Part shown: positions 26,495 through 36,239 of the stretch, in pieces
How positions within the stretch are numbered: position 1 is the stretch's first letter
Layout of the letters: each line of letters begins with the position of its first letter
NCBI GenBank assembly: GCA_014896535.1
Contig: JADBKE010000017.1
Span: 109,882-173,881, forward strand
Direction: 5' to 3'
From: Candidatus Fermentithermobacillaceae bacterium
GTDB taxonomy: Bacteria > Bacillota > Sulfobacillia > Fermentithermobacillales > DUSS01
Length of the DNA stretch: 64,000 nucleotides
The notes under the pieces: model-generated
The model's database searches: none
What the model saw: the letters and a program-made list of their open reading frames with translations, nothing else
Told to the model about the DNA's origin: nothing
Made by a program: the position numbers and the translations under genes

Positions 26495-26824
26495 ATGACC
26501 AAGGCTGAACAGCAGGTACGGCGCCAGCAGTGGCAGCAGTGGATAGCGGAGTACAGAGCCAGCGGCCTTAGCGCTAGGGAATGGTGCGCGTCCCACGGGG
26601 TAAAGCCAGACCGGCTGTGGTACTGGCTGCGGCGCTTCAGGACGGAAGAGGAATCGGGCTCAACGAAGTGGTTGCCGGTAGACCTGAGCGGTGTTGAAAC
26701 CAAAGGACAGCCTGAGGGCGGTTGCCTTGTGGTGAGGGTGGGAAAGGCAGCTGTTGAGGTCCGACCCGGTTTCGACCCCGAACTGCTTTTGGCGGTAGTG
26801 AGGGTGCTTTCAGCCGCATGTTGA
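26495..26824 (+). CDS. tnpA: IS66 accessory protein TnpA
   Basis: A 109-residue helix-turn-helix protein (RQQWQQWIAEYRASGLSARE, then WCASHGVKPDRLWYWLRRF), the Orf1 of IS66 elements. ATG 26495 was chosen because GGGGAGG lies 9 bp upstream. It overlaps tnpB by 7 bp. TnpA and TnpB are needed with TnpC for transposition; their mechanism is not fully understood. Confidence 0.93.
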   Translation: MTKAEQQVRRQQWQQWIAEYRASGLSAREWCASHGVKPDRLWYWLRRFRTEEESGSTKWLPVDLSGVETKGQPEGGCLVVRVGKAAVEVRPGFDPELLLAVVRVLSAAC

Positions 26825-27174
26825 GTGAGACCGGGTACGACAGGGTGTACCTCGCGTGCGGCGCCACCGACCTCAGGAAGTCCATCGACGGTCTGGCCGC
26901 GCTGGTGAAGGAGAGTTTTCACCTCGACCCTTTCTCCAGGAGCCTCTTCGTCTTCTGCAACAGGCAGAAGAACAAGCTCAAGATTCTGAAGTGGGAGCAC
27001 AACGGGTTCTGGTTGTACTACCGCCGCCTCGAGCGCGGCAGGTTCCGGTGGCCGGAGAAGAACGACGGAGACACCATGGCTGTCGACTACCGCCAGTTGC
27101 GCTGGCTTCTGGATGGTCTTGAGCTCAGGCAGCCGAACGCGCACCCTGAGGTGAAAGCAAGGACGATCGTGTAG
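26818..27174 (+). CDS. tnpB: IS66 accessory protein TnpB
   Basis: A 118-residue IS66 Orf2 protein with the typical VYLACGATDLRKSIDGLAAL and FVFCNRQKNKLKILKWEHNG, then WLYYRRLERGRFRWP. Complete, starting within the last codons of tnpA. Confidence 0.95.
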   Translation: MLSETGYDRVYLACGATDLRKSIDGLAALVKESFHLDPFSRSLFVFCNRQKNKLKILKWEHNGFWLYYRRLERGRFRWPEKNDGDTMAVDYRQLRWLLDGLELRQPNAHPEVKARTIV

Positions 27175-27257
27175 GGGGAAGAGAAGGAATCCTTTCATTT
27201 TGAGTCTTATCTTACATCTTAGAGGAATTATATACTTGCTGTCGAATTGGCTATATC

Positions 27258-28844
27258 ATGGACAACTCAATCGCGGCGATGAGCTTAGAAGAACTGAGAC
27301 AGCGCTATGCTCTTCTGGAACAGGAAAACGCCAGACTAAGAGAGCAAATCGCACAGCTCACAACCCAGGTCAACTGGTTCATGGAGCAATTCAAGCTGGC
27401 AAAACACCGCCAGTTTGGAGCGTCCAGCGAGCGCAGCGTCCCCGGCCAGAAACAGCTGTCCTTCTTCAACGAGGCGGAAAAGGAAGCCAGCTCTGAACCC
27501 GTTGAGCCTGAAGTCGAGACCATCACTTATACCCGGAAGAAGCGAAAGGGACATCGCGAAGCTCTGCTCAAGGACCTGCCGGTGGAGACAATCGAATACC
27601 GGCTGCCTCCGGAAGAGCAGGTGTGCCCCAACTGCGGCGGCCCGTTGCACGAGATGAGCACCGAGGTCCGCCAGGAACTGAAGGTCATCCCGGCGCAGGT
27701 CAAACTGGTCAAGCACGTGCGGTACGTTTACTCCTGCCGCAGGTGTGAGCGGGAGGGGACGAGCACCCCGGTGATAACAGCGCCAGCAGCGTCACCGGTG
27801 ATCCCAGGAAGCCTGGCTTCTCCTTCCGCAGTTGCGTACATCATGAACGATAAGTACGTGAACGGCCTGCCCCTCTACCGTCAGGAGCAGCAGTGGTCAC
27901 GCCTGGGGGTTGAGCTTTCCCGGCAGACCATGGCGAACTGGGTGGTGTACGCGGCGGAGAGGTGGCTGGAACCCCTCTACGAAAGACTGCACCAGGAACT
28001 CCTGAAGCACGACATTCTGCATTCGGACGAGACCACGGTACAGGTGTTGCACGAAGACGGTCGTCCGGCCGAGACCCAGTCTTACATGTGGTGTTACCGT
28101 ACGGGGAGAGATGGTCTGCCCATCGTGCTCTTCGACTACAAGACCACCCGTGCGGGAAAACACCCGAAGAAGTTCCTTTCGGGGTTCAAGGGTTATCTGC
28201 ACACGGACGGCTATTCTGGTTACGACCAGTTGCCTGATGTCATCCTTGTGGGATGCTGGGCTCACGCGCGACGGAAGTTCGATGAGGCACTGAAGGTACT
28301 GCCTCCGGACAAGCGCGCTTCGCCCACGGTCGCGCTTGAGGGGTTGAGTTTCTGCAACAGGCTCTTCGAGATAGAGCGAGAGTTGGCAGAAGCGACTCCG
28401 GAGGAAAGATACAGGGCCCGGCTCGAGAGGAGCGTTCCTGTGCTCAACGAGTTTTGGGAATGGCTTGAGAAGCAGTCCTCCCAAGTCCTTCCTCAGAGCG
28501 TGTTGGGGCAGGCCATAAGGTACTGCCGGAGCCAGCGGGACAAACTTCAGAACTTCCTTCGGGACGGAAGGCTTGAGATCGACAACAACCGCTGCGAGCG
28601 TTCGATCAAGCCTTTCGTGATAGGCCGGAAGGGGTGGCTGTTCTGCAACACCCCTAAGGGAGCCAGGGCCAGCGCGGTTGTATACAGTATCGTGGAGACG
28701 GCCAAGGAGAACGGGCTCATACCGTTCGAGTATCTCCGCTATCTTTTCGAGAGGTTCCCGAACCTCGGGAACGGGGACCTCGACGAGCTGCTTCCGTGGT
28801 CACCTTCTCTGCCTGACACCTGCCGTGCCCGCAAGGACGGCTAG
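27258..28844 (+). CDS. tnpC: IS66 transposase TnpC
   Basis: A 528-residue DDE transposase. An N-terminal coiled coil ([20 protein letters not shown]) is followed by a zinc-finger-like VCPNCGGPL and [10 protein letters not shown]. The catalytic core shows [13 protein letters not shown] (D1), [14 protein letters not shown] (D2) and [20 protein letters not shown] (E). No disruption is visible, so the element may be active. Its 83-bp separation from tnpB is AT-rich, unlike the surrounding GC-rich chromosome. Confidence 0.95.
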   Translation: MDNSIAAMSLEELRQRYALLEQENARLREQIAQLTTQVNWFMEQFKLAKHRQFGASSERSVPGQKQLSFFNEAEKEASSEPVEPEVETITYTRKKRKGHREALLKDLPVETIEYRLPPEEQVCPNCGGPLHEMSTEVRQELKVIPAQVKLVKHVRYVYSCRRCEREGTSTPVITAPAASPVIPGSLASPSAVAYIMNDKYVNGLPLYRQEQQWSRLGVELSRQTMANWVVYAAERWLEPLYERLHQELLKHDILHSDETTVQVLHEDGRPAETQSYMWCYRTGRDGLPIVLFDYKTTRAGKHPKKFLSGFKGYLHTDGYSGYDQLPDVILVGCWAHARRKFDEALKVLPPDKRASPTVALEGLSFCNRLFEIERELAEATPEERYRARLERSVPVLNEFWEWLEKQSSQVLPQSVLGQAIRYCRSQRDKLQNFLRDGRLEIDNNRCERSIKPFVIGRKGWLFCNTPKGARASAVVYSIVETAKENGLIPFEYLRYLFERFPNLGNGDLDELLPWSPSLPDTCRARKDG

Positions 28845-28893
28845 CAACCCCACCCGAGCAAACCAATCAGGTCCCTCGATATCGTCCCCTACA

Positions 28894-28918
28894 AGGTGGG
28901 GGCTATTTGACGCTTACG
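28894..28918 (-). repeat. IS66 right terminal inverted repeat
   Basis: AGGTGGGGGCTATTTGACGC continuing with TTACG; exact reverse complement of the left end. Confidence 0.95.
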
Positions 28919-28951
28919 CAGGCGGCCTGGAGGCACCGGACCAAGTACCTA

Positions 28952-31900
28952 CTTTCAGTCCCCTCTACTTCGGGGAATCCGCTGCAACGAAACATATGTT
29001 CGTGCACTATTGAGGCTTCGCCAACTTTCAGTCCCCTCTACTTCGGGGAATCCGCTGCAACCCGAGGATGCGGGCGGCGACGAACCCGACGGGCATCTTT
29101 CAGTCCCCTCTACTTCGGGGAATCCGCTGCAACATTTTCGAACTGGGGGACAACGAAGCATGACTCGGCGCTTTCAGTCCCCTCTACTTCGGGGAATCCG
29201 CTGCAACGTGTTCGTCTAAGGTCGAACATGCTGAAGGCTATCGCTTTCAGTCCCCTCTACTTCGGGGAATCCGCTGCAACGAAATATGCAACTTTGTATA
29301 AGACCCGGCGAATGGGCTTTCAGTCCCCTCTACTTCGGGGAATCCGCTGCAACGGCACTACACTTTCGTCAGTCGCCGTCGTGCCGCTGACTTTCAGTCC
29401 CCTCTACTTCGGGGAATCCGCTGCAACTGAGTGCTATTTTCCACATCGTCCGGAGAGCTACCCTTTCAGTCCCCTCTACTTCGGGGAATCCGCTGCAACA
29501 TAACTACGGCCGGGTACGACAGGGAATCAATTTGCTCTTTCAGTCCCCTCTACTTCGGGGAATCCGCTGCAACGGAACGTGAGCGGCGTGGCGTCGCTGG
29601 CGTATGTACTTTCAGTCACCTCTACTTCGGGGAATCCGCTGCAACTCCCAGGACGTCACGAGGCGATAATCGATCTAGACACACTTTCAGTCCCCTCTAC
29701 TTCGGGGAATCCGCTGCAACTCAGCTACCGTCGGCGGACGCGGTTCTAATTATCGACTTTCAGTCCCCTCTACTTCGGGGAATCCGCTGCAACTTGTTCA
29801 CGTTTTTTCAGTTGTTCCTCGTCTTACTCTTTCAGTCCCCTCTACTTCGGGGAATCCGCTGCAACGCAAAACGTCTCAGCCCCCGACGCGTGGGCGCGGG
29901 GCTTTCAGTCCCCTCTACTTCGGGGAATCCGCTGCAACAGGGAGTTTGAGTCTAAGTCGGGGGTGCGTTCTTGCTCTTTCAGTCCCCTCTACTTCGGGGA
30001 ATCCGCTGCAACCCGTAACATCTCTGTCTAACCTGAATCTGATTGTCCTTTCAGTCCCCTCTACTTCGGGGAATCCGCTGCAACCCGTAACATCTCTGTC
30101 TAACCTGAATCTGATTGTCCTTTCAGTCCCCTCTACTTCGGGGAATCCGCTGCAACATAATGATGGGCGTAGGCTGGGGTTGGTCCATAAACTTTCAGTC
30201 CCCTCTACTTCGGGGAATCCGCTGCAACTTGCGGAAGACGGGAAAAGGCCAAGTAAAGATAAACTTTCAGTCCCCTCTACTTCGGGGAATCCGCTGCAAC
30301 TTGAGATAGTTTTCGGCGAGGTAAGACTCCGCAACCTTTCAGTCCCCTCTACTTCGGGGAATCCGCTGCAACTGGATCTCATCAGAGAAAGCATGATAGC
30401 GGTTTATGCCCTTTCAGTCCCCTCTACTTCGGGGAATCCGCTGCAACTTGGCCCATATGGCTTCCGCTTCTTCTTCGGGTCGCTTTCAGTCCCCTCTACT
30501 TCGGGGAATCCGCTGCAACTGTCTATGGCGAATCAAACCCGAACTGGTGTATCGCTTTCAGTCCCCTCTACTTCGGGGAATCCGCTGCAACTGTGGTACG
30601 ATGATGCATCCAGACGGGTGATTGTGGCCTTTCAGTCCCCTCTACTTCGGGGAATCCGCTGCAACAGGCCCTTCTTGCGGAATTCGTATTCTAGTTTTCG
30701 CACTTTCAGTCCCCTCTACTTCGGGGAATCCGCTGCAACTCAAAGGCCCACGGCTCCCGATGGTACGAACACGCTTTCAGTCCCCTCTACTTCGGGGAAT
30801 CCGCTGCAACCCGGGTCTTACCAACCCGGCCTTCGCTTTTATGGACCCTTTCAGTCCCCTCTACTTCGGGGAATCCGCTGCAACAAGGGCAACCCCAACA
30901 GGGTCCATCCCGGTATCGCGTCTTTCAGTCCCCTCTACTTCGGGGAATCCGCTGCAACAGGACGTTTAGCAGGCCAGCCAATACGAAGACAGCCAGCTTT
31001 CAGTCCCCTCTACTTCGGGGAATCCGCTGCAACTCACCTGGTAGTCGTAGAGAAACACGCCCTTCTCGTCTTTCAGTCCCCTCTACTTCGGGGAATCCGC
31101 TGCAACCCAGCGTTACAGAACGTGTCGCGGTGCGCCGGGCCCTTTCAGTCCCCTCTACTTCGGGGAATCCGCTGCAACAGGCATGTTCGCAAGGGTGCGT
31201 TTGCGGAGTGCCGCTTTCAGTCCCCTCTACTTCGGGGAATCCGCTGCAACTCTCGCCGGGTTCGACGACCTGCGCTCCTGCGACCCTGCTTTCAGTCCCC
31301 TCTACTTCGGGGAATCCGCTGCAACGGAATCGCAGGCTGGCGGAGGACAATGCTGCCGTCCTCGCTTTCAGTCCCCTCTACTTCGGGGAATCCGCTGCAA
31401 CAAATGTGGACGACTCGGGAACTCGCGGAGTATTTCCTTTCAGTCCCCTCTACTTCGGGGAATCCGCTGCAACCGAGTTTGAGCCCGAGGAGGTGACGGC
31501 CGTGGCCGGCCTTTCAGTCCCCTCTACTTCGGGGAATCCGCTGCAACTTTCGGACGGGATAGCTGTCGGGTCGTTGTCTGCACTTTCAGTCCCCTCTACT
31601 TCGGGGAATCCGCTGCAACCATGATGTGTCAGACGTCGTTCGCGTATTTTCTCGACTTTCAGTCCCCTCTACTTCGGGGAATCCGCTGCAACCGAATCCA
31701 ACGGCCACGGCCGTCACAAAAGCTACTAGCTTTCAGTCCCCTCTACTTCGGGGAATCCGCTGCAACATGATGGCGGGAGTACTGCCGGTTATTGGGTGCC
31801 GTGCTTTCAGTCCCCTCTACTTCGGGGAATCCGCTGCAACGCTCGTACTTGGCTGAATTGTTTCTACGACTCGACTTTCAGTCCCCTCTACTTCGGGGAA

Positions 31901-34473
31901 TCCGCTGCAACATCAGCGGGTACGTGGCGTCAAGCGGCGGCGTCTGGCTTTCAGTCCCCTCTACTTCGGGGAATCCGCTGCAACTTCGATGTCGCGGCGC
32001 GGGTCCTTAGCGCTGGCCAACCTTTCAGTCCCCTCTACTTCGGGGAATCCGCTGCAACCTCATCGAGCGCGGCCGGACCGAGGTCGCTCGAGCCCTTTCA
32101 GTCCCCTCTACTTCGGGGAATCCGCTGCAACGGCCGACCCGGTGCCGACCACGGACCCGCTTCCCGCTTTCAGTCCCCTCTACTTCGGGGAATCCGCTGC
32201 AACCCCGCCCACGGCAGGAGCTTCACAAGCTCGAAACGCTTTCAGTCCCCTCTACTTCGGGGAATCCGCTGCAACCCGGATACATCCGGCGGGCCGTCAG
32301 GCCACGGGCTCTTTCAGTCCCCTCTACTTCGGGGAATCCGCTGCAACGTAAAGGGTTGTAAAGACTCTGGTGAGTCATTCGACTTTCAGTCCCCTCTACT
32401 TCGGGGAATCCGCTGCAACTCCATACGTTAGACGCGAAAACAGGCCAAACTCACCTTTCAGTCCCCTCTACTTCGGGGAATCCGCTGCAACCTCGTCGAT
32501 CGGTGGCAACGGGTCGGGCTCGAGGACTTTCAGTCCCCTCTACTTCGGGGAATCCGCTGCAACAACACGCAGGTGACGTATACGATCACCGATGGCCTGG
32601 CTTTCAGTCCCCTCTACTTCGGGGAATCCGCTGCAACGCACATGCAAAGGAAGGATAACTCGTACTCATACATGCTTTCAGTCCCCTCTACTTCGGGGAA
32701 TCCGCTGCAACAGGCGTGAGGATTTCCCTTCCGCGTCTCAGAGAGATCTCTTTCAGTCCCCTCTACTTCGGGGAATCCGCTGCAACCGGGCCGACGCGAA
32801 AGGACGCAAACCGGTGCTCGTTCTTTCAGTCCCCTCTACTTCGGGGAATCCGCTGCAACGTCTTTCCGGTTCCGGGGCCTCCGGTGATGATGCTGCTTTC
32901 AGTCCCCTCTACTTCGGGGAATCCGCTGCAACTAAAAAACGGGCAGGAGTCCCCACAGTGCCATTTCTCTTTCAGTCCCCTCTACTTCGGGGAATCCGCT
33001 GCAACTGACAGTGGGGCTTTCGGAACGCTTCGGCGGTGCAACTTTCAGTCCCCTCTACTTCGGGGAATCCGCTGCAACCCGCCTTTGCCAGCACCGGGTT
33101 GTGAGTGATTACGCTTTCAGTCCCCTCTACTTCGGGGAATCCGCTGCAACGACAAGTACGGCGGTTTTGCACTTGCAGGTTCCTCATACTTTCAGTCCCC
33201 TCTACTTCGGGGAATCCGCTGCAACAGGCGGAAGGCGGAGGGCGCGGAGCTGGTTTACGTCCTTTCAGTCCCCTCTACTTCGGGGAATCCGCTGCAACCC
33301 TGCCCGGCGTCAGCAGGTGCCGCATTGACGTTTTCTTTCAGTCCCCTCTACTTCGGGGAATCCGCTGCAACCAGAGATGGCAGCTGTGGCTAGACACGTG
33401 GCCTCCGCTTTCAGTCCCCTCTACTTCGGGGAATCCGCTGCAACTGGAGGTGAACCAGATGGAACTGCGGAAGGCAATTCCTTTCAGTCCCCTCTACTTC
33501 GGGGAATCCGCTGCAACCTGCTCGAAAACGGTAAGCGTCGTATCTCCCTAGAACCTTTCAGTCCCCTCTACTTCGGGGAATCCGCTGCAACCCAGCGGGA
33601 GATCCGCAAGCCGGTTCGAATCCGGACCCTTTCAGTCCCCTCTACTTCGGGGAATCCGCTGCAACCAGGAGTTCGGTGCGCGACTCTTCTCTCAGGGAGC
33701 ACTTTCAGTCCCCTCTACTTCGGGGAATCCGCTGCAACAAAATTACCCAGGCCGGAATCGCGCCGACATTCGTTGCTTTCAGTCCCCTCTACTTCGGGGA
33801 ATCCGCTGCAACTACGCAGTTTGAACCAGGGTCGGTACAACGTTGTGCCCTTTCAGTCCCCTCTACTTCGGGGAATCCGCTGCAACAAAAGCGAACGCTA
33901 CTTTTACGATGCCGAGGCGATTACTTTCAGTCCCCTCTACTTCGGGGAATCCGCTGCAACCGTAAGACACCTGAAGCCAAGGCGAAACGCAACAGCTTTC
34001 AGTCCCCTCTACTTCGGGGAATCCGCTGCAACGTGGATGAGTGGACGACTGCGAAGTTCTCATTCGACTTTCAGTCCCCTCTACTTCGGGGAATCCGCTG
34101 CAACTGCGGGACGGTGATCGCCCGGGTGCCCAGGCCATGACCTTTCAGTCCCCTCTACTTCGGGGAATCCGCTGCAACCTGGACGTCGGCGGAGAGGACC
34201 TTCACCCCCTGAATCGCTTTCAGTCCCCTCTACTTCGGGGAATCCGCTGCAACTCTGCAAGGTCAGGTTAATCGCTACGATGGTATCCCTTTCAGTCCCC
34301 TCTACTTCGGGGAATCCGCTGCAACTCCCGCTGACGGGACGCAGACTGCTGCGCCTGCTCGCTTTCAGTCCCCTCTACTTCGGGGAATCCGCTGCAACAC
34401 CCAAGGTTCAACCAGTGCTCGTGGAAAGAGAGTTTGCTTTCAGTCCCCTCTACTTCGGGGAATCCGCTGCAAC
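28952..34473 (-). CRISPR. CRISPR array, 76 repeats of 37 bp and 75 spacers of about 34-39 bp
   Basis: I counted 76 copies of a 37-bp repeat at a period of about 73 bp. Read on the minus strand it starts GTTGCAGCGGATT, forms a CCCC/GGGG hairpin around GAAGTAGA and ends ACTGAAAG. A GAAA(C/G) 3' end and an 8-nt handle directly after the hairpin are usual for crRNA repeats processed by Cas6, so I infer minus-strand transcription with the leader side at about 34474. Only one repeat differs (C to A at 29618, in the tenth copy from the left). Two adjacent spacers (30013-30047, 30085-30119) are identical. No cas gene occurs in the window. Several spacers encode phage-like protein motifs. Subtype cannot be fixed without cas genes; repeats of this form occur with type I and III systems. 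Confidence 0.98.
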
Positions 34474-34918
34474 CCGGAATTGTCGAACGCCGGAACACCG
34501 TCACATACTGCCGCGATGGTCTTGGCGAACATGTTTCCGACGTTCGAAACTGTCGACGCAGGCGGTTCTGCGCCAAAACCGAGCCCAGCGGCGACAAAAC
34601 CGCTCCCTCCCGATAATATCATTCCGCGCTCATCGCTACTGAGCACCACGAGTCCGGTTACCTCGTAGGACATTGCCCGCCCTTTGCCGTGACTTATTAA
34701 CCGAAGCACCCGTGTTCCTACCAGACCAGTCATGAGTTACTTGGCCACACCCTTTGCAAAATCCTGCTTTGCGTTCTTCGTCGCTTACTGTCGAGCCCGC
34801 CGGCGAGCCCGGTACCATCTGCCTGGACTACTGTTTCTAAATATGGCTGGGTGAGTAAGATAAGATATCGCTAACCGGTGCGCCGATGCTTATACAGGAA
34901 GCGGCCCCATCCCGGAAG
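34474..34918. other. leader-side flank of the array with a possible gene fragment
   Basis: A minus-strand frame from about 34673 (MSYEVTGLVVLSSDERGMIL, then SGGSGFVAAGLGFGAEPPAS) runs straight into the first CRISPR repeat and stops there. It reads like real protein but I do not recognise it. It may be a gene cut by growth or insertion of the array, or a chance frame in the leader. No AT-rich leader of the usual kind is obvious; 34820-34875 is the most AT-rich part. Confidence 0.35.
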
Positions 34919-35428
34919 CTACGCCGGAGAAAGCCTTTCCCTGAGGATTCCCATGAGCAACCCGTTGACGAAGGCCGGAGTATCTGCAGTACCGTACTCC
35001 TTGGCGAGGTTGACCGCCTCGTCCAGGACGACCTCGGTCGGCGCGTCACCCGCGTACATGACCTCGGCCAGCGCCAGTTCGAGGATGCATCTGTCCACCA
35101 CAGGCATCCTGTTTACCGTCCAACCCTCCGCTCGCGACTCGATGAGCTCGTCCAGGGTCTTCAAGTTTTCGACAGCCGCCAAAAAGAGATTCTTAGCGTA
35201 GGCCACGTATGAGGACAAGGATTTGCCCTCGCGGGGGCACCCATCCGCCGCTTCGTTTCGCGCCGTCGATGCCCCACCGGGTTCACCCCGGCGGATTCGA
35301 GAAAACCTGGGGTAAAAAGCGAGAGCGTCCTCGAACACCTGGTCCGGATCTTTGCCGGTCAGGTGGTACGAGAACAGCGCCGAAAGAGCAAGGATCCTCG
35401 AGTCGTGTCTGGAAATCCTCGCGCTCAA
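34919..35428 (-). CDS. nusB: transcription antitermination factor NusB
   Basis: A 169-residue NusB, which binds boxA RNA with NusE (S10) for rRNA antitermination. The helical core is recognised by ALSALFSYHLTGKDPDQVFE, ESRAEGWTVNRMPVVDRCIL and APTEVVLDEAVNLAKEYGT, ending with FVNGLLMGIL. It is about 25-30 residues longer than usual because of a Gly/Ala/Arg-rich insertion (RRGEPGGASTARNEAADG) near residue 47. Its start overlaps the stop of the upstream DUF2273 gene. Confidence 0.93.
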   Translation of the reverse strand: MSARISRHDSRILALSALFSYHLTGKDPDQVFEDALAFYPRFSRIRRGEPGGASTARNEAADGCPREGKSLSSYVAYAKNLFLAAVENLKTLDELIESRAEGWTVNRMPVVDRCILELALAEVMYAGDAPTEVVLDEAVNLAKEYGTADTPAFVNGLLMGILRERLSPA

Positions 35429-35652
35429 CGGAAATCAGGCCTGCCCGGAAGCTTCTCTTCGAGGAGCTCCCTGATGCCTTTCCTTTCGTCCGCCCACTTA
35501 CCCACGTAATAACCGAGGGAGCACATTAACGCGATGACTAGAGTCTTCCAGAACCCGAGCACTACGAGACAAATCCCAAGCACCAGGCCCAGACCCGTAC
35601 CAATCACCCTCTTGGGGTGGTTGCGGAGGTATTGCAGGAATTCTTCGAACAC
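35425..35652 (-). CDS. DUF2273 small membrane protein
   Basis: 75 residues with two hydrophobic helices (VIGTGLGLVLGICLVVLGFW and TLVIALMCSLGYYVGKWADE) and an acidic/basic tail. DUF2273 proteins are encoded beside Asp23/AmaP envelope-stress genes, as here. Overlaps nusB by 4 bp. Confidence 0.85.
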   Translation of the reverse strand: MFEEFLQYLRNHPKRVIGTGLGLVLGICLVVLGFWKTLVIALMCSLGYYVGKWADERKGIRELLEEKLPGRPDFR

Positions 35653-35664
35653 GGCGGTCCCTCC

Positions 35665-36186
35665 TTAACGGGATTCATGGGCTACATCGGAAACTGTGAC
35701 CCTCACGCTTTCCACTGCCACTCCCACAACATCGCGAACATAGGACGATACGGCCTTTTGAAGTTTATCGCAAAGCTCCGGAAGGTTTACATCGACCGCT
35801 ACCTTGAGCACGAGGAACACCTGGATTCCCTGGGTACCAGGTCTCACGTAAGCCTTGACGTCGCGCACGCCCGGGGTTTTCCACGCGACCCGCGCCACCA
35901 GGTTCTTCACGGCGACTAGGGAGATTTTGACCTGGCCCATGGTCGTATCGCGTACGAGGGCCTGCGCGGGCTCTCTACGAAAGCCAAAATGCAGAAACCT
36001 CGCGCTCGCCAAAAAAAGGAAACTTGAAACGATGCCCAGAGTCACCCTTCCGCCGGGAAGCTTGACCCATTCAATCAACGCATCCAGCGGACGATTCCAC
36101 CCCAGGGCCGCTAGCACCATAGCAAAGGAAATTACCAGCAGGGCAAAGGCGTACAGCGTCAACACGCTTCTGTCGAATACTCCCAT
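35665..36186 (-). CDS. amaP: alkaline-shock membrane anchor protein AmaP
   Basis: A 173-residue protein with two N-terminal membrane helices (ALLVISFAMVLAALGW and VTLGIVSSFLFLASARFL) and a cytoplasmic domain (QVKISLVAVKNLVARVAWKT, then VFLVLKVAVDVNLPELCDKL) related to Asp23. In staphylococci AmaP anchors Asp23 at the membrane; the neighbouring Asp23/Gls24 gene here suggests the same complex. Confidence 0.88.
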   Translation of the reverse strand: MGVFDRSVLTLYAFALLVISFAMVLAALGWNRPLDALIEWVKLPGGRVTLGIVSSFLFLASARFLHFGFRREPAQALVRDTTMGQVKISLVAVKNLVARVAWKTPGVRDVKAYVRPGTQGIQVFLVLKVAVDVNLPELCDKLQKAVSSYVRDVVGVAVESVRVTVSDVAHESR

Positions 36187-36239
36187 TTTGATTTCCCCCA
36201 GCTCCCCGTCGCAGCCCGTTGAAAATCGGGTTTGCGAAC

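Larger units (their letters stand above)
26405..28918 (+). mobile_element. complete IS66-family insertion sequence
   Basis: About 2.5 kb bounded by perfect 25-bp terminal inverted repeats (26405-26429 and 28894-28918, beginning CGTAAGCGTCAAATAG). It contains the three IS66 genes tnpA, tnpB and tnpC, all intact. The 8-bp flanks (ATGACTCC left, GCAGGCGG right, counting from GTAAGCG) do not match, so the usual target duplication is absent. The right end lies 33 bp before the first CRISPR repeat. Confidence 0.95.

Noticed and set aside
26397..28926. Target-site duplication of the IS66 element
   Set aside because: The 8-bp flanks ATGACTCC and GCAGGCGG do not match, so none is reported.
28919..28951. 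A further full CRISPR repeat between IS66 and the first repeat
   Set aside because: The 33 bp there show no repeat sequence; they look like a single spacer or flank.
28907..34642. Many long plus- and minus-strand frames with repeated FSPLYFGESAAT- or CSGFPEVEGTE-like units
   Set aside because: They are translations of the 37-bp CRISPR repeat in different frames, not repeat proteins.
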